Part shown: piece by piece, positions 54,618-64,000 of the stretch
Position numbering within the stretch: position 1 is the stretch's first letter
Layout of the letters: every line of letters starts with the position of its first letter
NCBI GenBank assembly: GCA_017165825.1
Contig: CM029385.1
Location: 2,725,929-2,789,928, forward strand
Direction: 5' to 3'
DNA: 64,000 nucleotides
Source of the DNA: Hepsetus odoe
Taxonomy: Eukaryota > Chordata > Actinopteri > Characiformes > Hepsetidae
Made by a program: the position numbers and the translations under genes
The notes under the pieces: generated by a model
What the model saw: only the letters and a program-made list of their open reading frames with translations
Database searches by the model: none
Told to the model about the DNA's origin: nothing

Positions 54618-57600
54618 GTATATGTGTGTGTGTGTGTGTGTGATAAACACGCTTAAAAAAAAAAAATCCTAGAGTTTAAAAAATCACCTGGAATTAAAAG
54701 TATATACCTGAAAAAATACATGTTAATCTTAAATTTATAGTAAAAAATAAAATGAAGCCAAATCTGGGGTAAAAAATCCAGCCCTGAAAACACATTAGGC
54801 TACATAAGGAAAAAATGTTTTCATCATCGTCCTTCAGCGATTATTGCAGTGAAAATTTGTCATTGTGAATGCAGCACACCATGAACCACTACCAAATGCA
54901 TCCTCTGTATTTAACCCAGCAGTTGGCAGCCATTTCCAGTACCCAGGGAGCAGTGATGGGCACAGTACCTTGCTCAGTGGTACCTTGGTCTAGGTTTCAT
55001 ACCCGCTTCTTTCCAATCCTGTGGCCGAGTCCCAACACTAGACCACCACTGTAAGGCAGTTTGCACCCCTCTAAGACAACATGAACATCAGACTATTTGT
55101 TTAATATAAAAACGAAACTGATTCAGATTATTTTAATTTATTTGCGTGTCTTTTAGAGAGACATCAGTTCTAAAGCTTCCTAAAGATGTGTAGAGTTGGA
55201 GGAGCCCCAAGAGGGGTGAAGGGTCCCGTGAGGGTTTGAGCCCTGAATGTAGCGGTTAGTTGATGACGGTGCAGCACCTCGAACTACAATTCCCATGAGC
55301 ACTTGCTTATGCCGTGATCCTGAATGGAGCAACATGTTTACATAATGACAGAAGCGACTAATCGATTGATAAATGAGTTGGCAGCTATTTCAGTAATCGA
55401 TTATATTGAGGCCTGGATTGGTGCACCTGATAAAGTCAGTGTCTAAAGTGAACTCTAACTGCTTTGATTTTTTTTTTCCAGTTGGGAGTCTTGGGAGCGA
55501 AGAGTGTCTAAGTGCCTTCCGTGGGCTTCATTTATGCTGTTTGGACGGCTTTGTCAGGCTCTCATGCAGGCTTGTCACCCATGTTAAGCCAGCTGTCTTA
55601 CATGCTGGTCTGGTCTCTACAATTAGGTCTGATCTGTACGAGGTTTCCCTGCAGGCCTGATTAATGTATGAAGCCCGGACTCGTTCGGGACGTCAGCTTG
55701 TCTGATTGACAGGGACATGTTCATTAAATTACTGAGATCTCGACTGAGTTCACGCTTCCAAACTGCGGCCTGTTATACTTCCAGTGAGTCAATTCGGGTT
55801 CGTCGACACCCAGAATATTCTTTTCTACTCACATTTATTAATAGAGAAAAAGGGTTTCCAAATGCTCCCTGCGATGGGCTGGCGACCTGTCCAGGGTGCG
55901 TCCCCCGTCCTCGCCCTGTGTGCGCTGGGTTGGACACCAGCACTCCCCCGCGACCCCATTTGGGACAAGCGGCAGATAATGGATGGATGGTTTCCAAATG
56001 CGGAGTGAAAAAGTGAAGTGAAACATAACAAAATGCAGCCAACGTTTGCAACAGGGAGCAGTGAGTGGGACGGTACCTTACTCAAGGGTACCTCACGGCA
56101 TCCAACTCTTCTGGGATTCAAACCCAAAATGTTCTGATCCTGGGACCTAGCCCCTGGCTGCCACAAAGCCTTTAAGGTACAGAAGACTAAAAGAATGGAA
56201 AATGTGAGATGGAGACGTCAAATGCACGTCTCTTCAGCTAAAGATGGCAGAGAAGAACCAAGAAAATGACAGAATCAGAAACAGAATAGCGTTCAATAAT
56301 CTTCAAACAGGGGTTATCAGTAATGTTCTATGAGACAGGAGTGACCATATTTAAGGACTTTCATGCCAACTCCATCACATCCAATCACAAATGAGCTGTA
56401 GATCTAATGGATCTAGGGGTTCTATGGGTTCATATTTTGCTTGGAGGTGTTCCTGAAGGCCATTGTCAGCTGTGACACTGCATACATGGAAAGATTTACA
56501 TTTAAATGACAATGCCTTGGGATAGATGTAATGTAATGGACCATCATTATCACTAGATGGCAGGGACGGGATGGAAAAAGACCCGCTCTCGAGGCCTTGG
56601 TTGATTGTTTGGTTCAAACTTCAGGATCTCGTTCATTTTCACTGATTCTCGTCACAAACTTTTGTTTGCGAGTTTTGTGGAGCCAGAGATGAGTAGAGTT
56701 CCTGATCTCCTCTATTAGACCTTTGTACTTCTGAATGGGTCTCAATTTCTCTGTCCTCCATTCTGCTGGTTTCCTTGATGGTCATTTATCTTTCACTCTG
56801 AATGTGGCTTCTGAACTAGCTGTACCCTTGAACACATTTTCAGTTTTTTCTTCTGTTGGCATCCTGTCGCTCCTTTTCTTTCTCTGTTTGTTGGCATGCT
56901 GTAATTTCCATCTCGTCAACACTTCCAGAGAAGACATACGACACAGTTACTAAAACAATGTGTCCTGATTGCATCATGTGGATCAGGGCCCTCTGTTTCA
57001 CTGTGTGCCAAGTCTCAGTTGCACCTGGCAGTGCAGCCTTCCAAAAACCGAGCCCCGCCCCAGGCTTCAGGCTGACAGATAGATCAATGGCCTTGTTGTC
57101 CTTTGAAAAAACATTCTTTCCATGGGACTGTGCAGACGAGCAACAATGCTATGTTGAGATAAATGCACGTGAGATGCGTAATATGGGATGAGAAGTGCAG
57201 CTGACATTTAAAAGTGTGTTCCAGGTATGTGTTGTAAAATACAGTCATCCTAAAGTCATCAACACTGCAAAATAAGAACACAAGAATCATTGTTACACAT
57301 CGTATTTATCACCAGCACATCACAGCGGAGGCCTAGCGATGAGGGAGTCGCCCCGGATCAGAAGATTGTGGGTTTGAGTCCCTCACCAGTAGGTTGCCCT
57401 GAGGTACCCTTGAGCAAGGTACCATCCCCGTCACTGCTCCCCGGGCGCTTTCAATAGCTGCACGTGTGTGTGTGGGTGAAACGCAGAGGTTGAATTTCAT
57501 TGTGTTGTGCTGTGTTTCACAATGACAAGGGTAGTCACTTTCACTTTTTTCACTTTCACAATCATCACCAACACATCATATTCACTTTCACTTTCATATT

Positions 57601-60600
57601 CATCATTGAGAAACCATTATCATCACCAACTGATTGTAATCATCCCCAACCCATCATACTCGTCATTGAGAAACCATAATCATCACCAGCACATCACAAC
57701 ACATCATAGTCATCACCAGCAAAACAACCATCAAAGGGATAATAATCACTAACACATACTCATCACCAACACATCACACTCATCACCATCACATCACACT
57801 CATCACCAACACATCATAGTCATCACCAGCAAAACAACCATCAAAGGGATTATAATAATCACTAACACATACTCATCACCAACACATCATACTCATCACA
57901 ACACATATTCATCACCAACACATCATACTCATCACAATACATTATACTCATCACCAACACACCATACTCATCACCAGCACATCATATTCACCAACACATC
58001 ACACTCATCACCAACACATCATATCAATCACCAACACATCATATTCATCACCAACACATCATACCCATCACCAACACATCATATTCATTACCAACACATC
58101 ATATTCATTACCAACACATCACACTCATCACCAACACATCATATTAATCACCAACACATCATCTTCATCACCAACACACCATACTCATCACCAACACACC
58201 ATACTCATCACCAACACATCATATTCATCACCAACACATTGCATTCATCAACAACACACTATACTCATCACCAACACATCATACTCATCACCAACACATC
58301 CTATTCACCAAGAAATCATGATTATCAGCAAAACATTTAATCATTACCAACATCATATACGCCATAGTTTTCACGTCATCATCAACACATCATTAGTACC
58401 ATCAAAGATATCTTCAGCACATCAGTCATCACCAACACTTAATCATTACTGAAACACCACAGTTATTAATGACATGTTGTCATCATCACCAACACCATTG
58501 TAGTCATCACCAACACATATTCGCCACCAACACATCATAGTTATTACTGACATCATAATAATTACTGTCATCACCAACACATCCTAGTTATTACTGACAT
58601 CATAATAATCACTGTAATCACCAACACACCATAGTTATTACTGACATCATAGTAATCACTTTCATCACCAACACACCATAGTTATTACTGACATCATAAT
58701 AATCACTGTTATCACCAACACCATTGCAGTCATCACCAACAGACAGTACCAGTAATGATCATCGTCCTGTAGTTGAGTGATATGGCCAAGAGAAATGAGT
58801 CAGAGTCTGAGTCAGAATGTTGTTTTTTTTTATTTGAATTTAGGACACTTTTGAAAACTATTGAACAGCAAGTGTTTATGGCAAGCTGGCAATTCTAAAT
58901 GATGTATGCTTTGCGTAGCTGTGCGCAGTGGGCTTTCCTTGTACATTTATAATTTAAAGGCAAAATAATTCATGTTTTCGTGCTGCAGTTGTTACAAGTC
59001 AAATATTAATAGCTTGCTGCTGGTCACATGTCTCAGTTGTCAAGAGTGGAAACTGGGACTTCAAGCGTTGACCAAACTGCTGCTTTAAAAAGTTCCTTTT
59101 GTACCCAATCACCACAATCTATTTTATTTAGTTTTTTCATCTGTCCTAAAGGAACTACATGTATAATAAGTTTGGGGCAGCAGTGACCTAGTGTTTAGGG
59201 ACTAGACCCCAGGATGGAAGGTTGTGGGTTCGAATCCCAGACCAATAGGTTGTCCTGAGGTACCCTTAGCTGAGGTACCGCCCCCATCACTGCTCCCTGG
59301 GCACATTCAGTAGCTGCCCCATGCTGCACGTGTATGGGTAAAACGCAGAGGTTGGATTTTGTTGTGACTCACAGGTGCTGTGCTGTGTTTCACAATGACA
59401 AGAATGATCACTTCACTTTTTCACCAATGCCTGCTTGAGCCCCAGAGCTCAGAGGTTGAAAGTCATTTTGATGTCAAAAATGCATCAAATAGAGTAGATT
59501 AAATGAAAGAAATGGGAAAATGTTTTACTGACAGGTTACAGAGATACAAGGTTCTAGATAAAGGAGTTCCAACCACTCAGCATTTCATCAGTATTTTAAT
59601 CACCCTGGTCATCTTGAATCATCTGCACCTGTTTCTTCACTGCTTCATGTCTTAAGTTGGACACTTTGTTCTGCTTGAAGGTTCAGATGTAGATCACTGT
59701 GTAGTATGAAGTGAAAGTGAAAGTGACATTGTGAAACACAGTGCGGCGCACAGTGAACCCCAGCGAAATGTAGCCTCTGCATATAAACCAATGACAACGT
59801 GCTGCAGGGGGCAGTGGAGCAGTGATGGGAGCGGTACCTTGCTAAAGGGTACCTCAGGGCAACCTACTGGTCTGAGATTTGAATCCACAATCTTCCGATC
59901 CAGGGGCCCAACTCCCTAAACACTAGACCACCACTGTCCCAGCGTGAATTAACCAACAAAACACACTCACACTGCTCAGATACAGAGACTGTACTGAAAA
60001 TGAGAACCAAACTTTGTCCTTCCGGGAGATCTGGAGAACTTCCTCATTTAAAAGATGAATGATTCTGGGACCTTTGCCTCTGGAGGCTAATACTGAACCA
60101 CAAAATGACACTTCCTCAGAGGTCTGTGAGTGCAGGTCATGGATCTCTTGCTAGCATGGCAGCCCAAAGGTAGCTTAAACGTTAATAATTAATATGAATA
60201 AAAGTGAACTATAGACTGCTCCTGTCTCATGTGTTGTCCCGTAGGCTCTTGGCTGACAGGACTGAGACTATGATAAATGAACAAAGCCTGTTTTCCTGTT
60301 CTCCTCCACAATGAATCTTACGGCTGTGGGTTTACTCTGCTTGCATCAGTAGAGACCTAAAGACCCCCCTGTAGAAAAATAAACCTACAGAACATAATGC
60401 AAAAAAGACCGGAATCATTAAAGACCTTGTTAGGAGGACAATTGAGCCTCCTTTGTTTGAGTGTTATTACTGCTGCCAGGCTCTTTCTCAATTGAATTCA
60501 TTTGATGGAAAAATAAGTTGCCCTGCCCTGACTTTTCATGACCCGCCAGCTCCAATTAAGCAGAATTACATGGTTATTAAGGAGAGCTTTTGGAGCCGGA

Positions 60601-60998
60601 CGTGAATGAAATGCAAAGGCCCGATGCTTTAATGAGGAGCAGCCCTGGTTCAGTGAAGGCGCTGACCTTATGCCTCCAGCCTGACACATCCCTCATTTGT
60701 TTGCCTGAATTAAGAGCCTTCCGTTTCACAAAACGGGGGAGAACTATTGAAATGCTCTTAAAAATCGTATTTCCGGTGTTGCTTTGAAATCGTCCCGCTT
60801 GAATCCTTCCTTTCTGTGTCCAGGCAACGGTCCCCATCATGATCGTGAGTTTGTGTATGACGAAAGCAACATGGTGGACGGCGTGTACTGTCACCCGATC
60901 GGTCACTGGATCGAGGCGAGCGGCCACACAGACGAGATGAAACACACGACCGACTTCTACTTCAGCATCGCTGGAGAACAGGCCATCCACTTCTCCCA
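54194..60998 (+). CDS. epm2a: Laforin, 5' part (exons 1-2, gene continues beyond window)
   Basis: Laforin is a glycogen phosphatase with an N-terminal CBM20 carbohydrate-binding domain and a C-terminal dual-specificity phosphatase domain. It acts on glycogen together with the malin ubiquitin ligase, and its loss causes Lafora disease in humans. Exon 1 (54,194-54,443) and exon 2 (60,824-60,998) give about 142 residues covering CBM20 and the start of the linker. Residues seen include FRFGV at the start, LGSRPELGSW, a KFIQR strand, DGVYCHPIGHWIE and MKHTTDFYF. The phosphatase exons are not in the window. The position just downstream of FBXO30, same strand, matches the conserved vertebrate gene order. 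Confidence 0.93.
54582..54642. repeat. (TG)n(TA)n(TG)n compound microsatellite
   Basis: Two TG runs separated by a TA run, about 140 bases after laforin exon 1. Confidence 0.95.
54848..55052 (-). mobile_element. tRNA-derived SINE, reverse orientation, diverged
   Basis: Recognisable by GCATCCTCTGTATTTAACCC, CCAGGGAGCAGTGATGG and the head end ACACTAGACCACCACTG. The B-box region is changed. Confidence 0.75.
55838..56163 (-). mobile_element. tRNA-derived SINE, split by a younger insertion
   Basis: A reverse-orientation copy whose 3' tail (GAGTGAAAAAGTGAAGTGAA) is separated from its flank by the element at 55,866-55,988. The unsplit arrangement is visible at 61,420-61,500. Confidence 0.75.
55866..55988 (+). 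mobile_element. Short interspersed element with 13-bp target duplication
   Basis: A 123-base unit beginning TCCCTGCGATGGGCTGGCGA and ending GACAAGCGGCAGATAATGGA plus TGGAT. It is flanked by identical copies of GGTTTCCAAATGC (55,853-55,865 and 55,989-56,001). Confidence 0.8.
57322..57551 (+). mobile_element. tRNA-derived SINE, full length
   Basis: Head GGAGGCCTAGCGATGAGGGA, B box GGGTTTGAGTCC, GAGGTACCCTTGAGCAAGGT block and a TGTGTTTCACAATGACAAGG tail, running straight into the 57,560 satellite. Confidence 0.8.
57560..58740. repeat. 20-bp satellite (CATCACCAACACATCATATT units)
   Basis: About 1.2 kb of imperfect tandem units, with exact 20-base periodicity in 57,960-58,220. Near 58,560-58,720 a longer unit of about 47 bases (CACCAACACACCATAGTTAT followed by TACTGACATCATAATAATCA) has taken over. 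It lies in EPM2A intron 1. Confidence 0.9.
59174..59421 (+). mobile_element. tRNA-derived SINE, full length
   Basis: GGGGCAGCAGTGACCTAGTG head, intact B box GGTTCGAATCCC, TCACTGCTCCCTGGGCAC block and a TTTCACAATGACAAGAATGA tail. Confidence 0.85.
59610..60110 (+). repeat. Dispersed repeat, copy interrupted by a SINE
   Basis: Left part 59,610-59,705 and right part 59,940-60,110 line up with the unbroken copy at 47,028-47,275. The break falls within TCACTGTGTGGATTAACC. Confidence 0.6.
59708..59938 (-). mobile_element. tRNA-derived SINE nested in a dispersed repeat
   Basis: A nearly complete reverse copy, from the tail (GAAGTGAAAGTGAAAGTGAC) to the head (AACACTAGACCACCACTGTC). Confidence 0.8.
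60824..60998 (+). CDS. epm2a: Laforin exon 2 (end of CBM20)
   Basis: It is 175 bases long, as I recall for the human exon. It enters in phase 1 (G-N-G-P-H-H-D) and leaves in phase 2 at GTAGGT. It encodes the conserved D-G-V-Y-C, P-I-G-H-W-I-E and H-T-T-D-F-Y-F blocks. An in-frame TAG spans the donor, so splicing is needed. Confidence 0.92.
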
Positions 60999-61082
60999 GT
61001 AGGTACAGTATGGTCACACGATGGCTGATCAAGAGTGTGTCATCATCTTTATCAGTAACCTATTTGATTGGGATTGAAATAT

Positions 61083-61184
61083 AAGGCAGTGGTGGCCTAA
61101 TGTTTAGGGACTAGACTTTATTAATTATCGGAAGGTCATGGGTAAAAGTCCTTGACCAGTAGGTTGCCCTGAGGTACCCTTGGA
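61083..61184 (+). mobile_element. tRNA-derived SINE, 5' half
   Basis: Head GGCAGTGGTGGCCTAATG to GGTTGCCCTGAGGTACCC, then lost. The B box is damaged (GGTAAAAGTCC). Confidence 0.7.
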
Positions 61185-61442
61185 ACTTTTCAAGAGAGGA
61201 AAGGAAGAATGGTGGTAGGGTAGTGGTTATGATCCCCATTGCAGACCAAGAGCTCCTGTGTTTGGATTAGAACACACAATCTTCTGGAAACAAGGATCTA
61301 GGGTGCTGTGCACCTTTGGCTGGGTCCTTATGAAGTTCATTCAGGGTGAAAACAGCAGCCTGAAACATTGGTTCAGACACCAATGGATAATGTTCCTCCA
61401 CCAGGGTCGGACACATTTAGAAATAGAGAAAAATGATTTCCA

Positions 61443-61637
61443 AAACTGGAGTGAAAAAGTGAAGTGAAGCATAGCAAAGTGCAACCTCTGCTTTTCACAC
61501 ACGTGTGCAGTAGGGAGCAGTGATGGGGACAGAACCTTGCTCAGGGGTACCTCAGGGTAACCTACTGGTCTGGAATTTGAACCCACGATCTTCTGATCCT
61601 GGGGCCACCTCCCTAACCACGAGACCACCACTGCCCC
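61443..61637 (-). mobile_element. tRNA-derived SINE, reverse orientation
   Basis: From the tail (GAGTGAAAAAGTGAAGTGAA) to the head (ACCACGAGACCACCACTGCC). It is the unsplit counterpart of the copy at 55,838-56,163. Confidence 0.8.
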
Positions 61638-61725
61638 AAGACAGCCACAAGCTTCGTTTCTCCTGCTCTGTATCTCAGTGCCTTTTGTGGTTAAGGAGCT
61701 TTTCTTCTCTCTGTGTTCTTACACT

Positions 61726-61728
<3 letters not shown>

Positions 61729-61767
<39 letters not shown>
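61729..61767. repeat. (CA)n microsatellite
   Basis: A pure CA run of about 38 bases. Confidence 0.95.
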
Positions 61768-61770
<3 letters not shown>

Positions 61771-62429
61771 CCACATGAAGCTGTATGTGATGGTCTCTAA
61801 TAGACTCTAATGGGGTCACTGTGGAGGACGGGCCATCGCACACCTGCGCACCGTGATCTTCTCATTTAAAACCCACTGTGTGTGTGTGCTTGTCCATTAC
61901 TGAGCACAGTTACAAACACTATTATGAATATTAACAAAGAGAAATGGTGTGTGTGTTTGTGGTTGTGTGTGTGTATTGAGCGAGATGTGTCGGTAATGGT
62001 AGAGGAGGATGAAAAGCAGCGGAATAAAAGTGGGAAAGAAAAGGACAAAGCATCAAAAAATGTCTTCTATTTGAAACAAAGTGCGCTCATTTCATGTCAT
62101 TCATTCGCTCGATCAAACGGCTTGGAAAGCTGCCGTGCTCATTTACATTCCTCAGGTGTGTGTGTGTTTGAAGTGTGTGTGAAAGTTCATGGTCAGGTTC
62201 TCCTGCCTCTAAGCTCATTTACTGCGTGTTAAAACGAGGATTGGACTTTCGGCGCCGATGACACCGTTCACTAGAGTCTCTCGTTCTCTCTCTCTCCGTC
62301 TTTGTCTCTCGCCCTTGCTCTCTTTAGCTGTGCTTTATGATGTCCTTCTGCAGGGTCAGAGTCACCGCTGGCCCTGGCTGTCCACTTTTCTTTAGGAGAC
62401 CGATAGATAATAAATTGAAATTCTTCAGC

Positions 62430-62535
62430 CTGTACCTTGCTCACGGGTACTTCAGGGCAACCTACTGGTCCAGGACTCGAATCCAAAACCTTCCATTCAT
62501 GGGGCCTTGTCCCAAACCACTAGGCCACCACAGTA
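62430..62535 (-). mobile_element. tRNA-derived SINE, 5' half, reverse orientation
   Basis: CTGTACCTTGCTCACGGGTA to ACCACTAGGCCACCACAGTA. The tail is absent. Confidence 0.75.
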
Positions 62536-62681
62536 TAAAAGGAACTTCTGACTTCCAGGAAGTCAGCAGGTCATCAAAAATTGGTTCTCCAATTCTATTA
62601 AATGTTCTCAGGACTGCTGCACATTTCAACTTCTAGAGTTACATTCACAGAGGGACCGTATGAATTTTCAGTATTTTGTTG

Positions 62682-62862
62682 GCCCCCAGGATCGGAAGGT
62701 TGTGGGTTCGAATTCCTTACCAGTAGGTTGCCCTGAGCAGGGTACCATTCCCATCACTGCTCCCCAGGCATTTTAAATAGCTGCCCCCTGCTGCCAGTGT
62801 GTATGGGTTAAAGGTAGAGGCTGCATTTTGTTGGGGCTCACTGAAACTTGTCACTTTCACTT
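62682..62862 (+). mobile_element. tRNA-derived SINE lacking its head start
   Basis: Starts in the anticodon-side region (GCCCCCAGGATCGGAAGGTT), has B box GGTTCGAATTCC, and runs to a TCACTTTCACTT tail. Confidence 0.8.
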
Positions 62863-63509
62863 AACAAGGTTTAAACCTTTAATAAGTTGAATTGGTGCCC
62901 ATATTGGATTTCTACGCATGGATATAAATATTCTAAACAATGAAGGAATTACAGTGAAAAAATCGAGTTGATGAGCTTTTATCCTGAAAAGGAGGTTGCT
63001 GGAGCCTGTCTTCATGTGGCCAAAGATGGAGAAACACCCTGGACAGGTCACCATTGATGTACCTATTGATAAATATACTGCTTTTAGAAACTGAAACTGG
63101 GTCCATTCAGTTGCTCTAGTCCACTCGAATCACAAACGAACTGGAGTTACGGCTTCTCCGAAGCTCTTACGTGCCCAAGGAATGATCTGAAGGCACAATC
63201 TGATCATTATCTTTGGATTTTAAATGACGAGCTACAAGGAAACACGTGGCTCGGTCCCCAACCCAGAGCAGAAGATATTAGCCTATGCTCCCTTTTGTAA
63301 CCACGGAGATGGAAGTGAATCATCCTCTTATTGCTTCGAGCCCCATCTTCAGAGCGAGATTAGAACCTCTTTGCAGAGTTGAACTTGAAACGGAGTACAA
63401 TTTTCATCAGAGAAACATGTCGACCAGAGGAGGATGGATTCCCATTGAAGGTCCCGGTTCCTCCCAAGGTTCCTTCCTCCAATTTTAGGAAGGTTTTTGG
63501 CTCTCATTT

Positions 63510-63615
63510 TCATCTTGCTGTACCTGACCAGCTTCTGAGGATTGTTTTTGTTGGTTAATCCACACAGTGAGTTACGTATGAACCTTCAAGCAGGACAGAG
63601 CGTCTAACTTAGAAA
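63510..63615 (-). repeat. Reverse fragment of the 47,028-type repeat
   Basis: GTTGGTTAATCCACACAGTG and GAACCTTCAAGCAGGACAGA are the reverse complement of the central part of the repeat at 59,610. Confidence 0.5.
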
Positions 63616-64000
63616 ACTGTGCGGATGAGATCTTCTGCAAAATTATTGCTTTTAATAAGTCGCAGCATATCGGACAGCATTACAGAGCGCTGGTGTTCGA
63701 ACGGGAGGCAGCAGGCTTAGCCTAAATCTGCTCACAGCTTTTGATAGTGGACTGCAAAGCCTGGAGAAGATCTTCCAGGCGTCCCTCTGTTTCCTCCAGT
63801 TCAGTAAATCACTCAGTGTTCAGTGTTGTAGACGTCTCAGTTTAAATCCAGGCTTTTTGGGAAGAGCTTCTTTGCAGAAAGTGCTGGGTTTTTATGCCTG
63901 AGCTCTTTTGAGGAAAGGATTTGAAAAGAAAACTGTTTATTCTTTTCTCTCTCTCTGTCTCTCAACCTTTAGCCCTTCTCCCTTTCTCTACTTCTATTCT

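Larger units (their letters stand above)
54444..60823. other. epm2a: EPM2A intron 1
   Basis: A 6.4-kb intron with at least five SINE copies, a 1.2-kb satellite and one repeat split by a SINE. Its last part (60,400-60,800) is repeat-free. The stretch 56,170-57,300 holds nothing I could identify. Confidence 0.7.
60999..64000. other. epm2a: EPM2A intron 2, incomplete at window end
   Basis: Holds four SINE pieces, a CA microsatellite and a reverse fragment of the 47,028-type repeat near 63,510-63,615. Non-repetitive stretches lie at about 62,040-62,150 and 63,100-63,370. No laforin phosphatase exon (HCxxGxxR signature) was found before the window ends. Confidence 0.65.

Overview
The window comes from a vertebrate nuclear genome, almost certainly a ray-finned (teleost) fish. 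It has intron-rich genes with GT-AG splice sites, abundant CA/GT microsatellites, fish-type tRNA-derived SINEs, and a FBXO30-EPM2A gene pair as in other vertebrates. I cannot fix the order or species from sequence alone. All three genes recognised lie on the + strand.

Region 1 (about 2,421-43,319) is one very large gene for a secreted protein built from fibronectin type III (FN3) domains, best matched to the FNDC7 family. By hand I resolved 57 coding exons. They are a signal-peptide exon, a 22-nt linker exon, 52 consecutive exons each holding exactly one FN3 domain, two small linker exons (the second with a furin-type Arg-Arg-Lys-Arg site), and a last exon with the 53rd FN3 domain and the stop. 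Every internal junction after exon 2 is phase 1, the exon lengths add up without a frame break, and the predicted product is 4,692 residues. Forty-seven of the domains belong to a six-cysteine FN3 type, an unusual disulfide-rich version of a fold that normally needs no disulfides.

Region 2 (about 46,150-50,515) is FBXO30, an F-box subunit of an SCF ubiquitin ligase. It has a CpG-rich 5' exon, one large coding exon and a short last exon (856 residues predicted). Region 3 (about 53,880 to the window end) is the 5' part of EPM2A (laforin). Exon 1 carries most of the carbohydrate-binding module and exon 2 follows after a 6.4-kb intron. The phosphatase exons lie beyond the window.

The rest is introns and intergenic DNA rich in repeats. 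There are about 17 copies or fragments of tRNA-derived SINEs, mostly in the right-hand 20 kb. Three pieces derive from the 3' end of a LINE. A degenerate satellite of about 3.5 kb fills intron 3 of the FN3 gene, and a 20-bp satellite of about 1.2 kb sits in EPM2A intron 1. Intron 31 of the FN3 gene holds a foldback structure with a perfect 81-bp inverted repeat. I saw no viral, prokaryotic, CRISPR or rRNA features. The three genes do not form a pathway. The only functional link seen is that FBXO30 and EPM2A are conserved neighbours.
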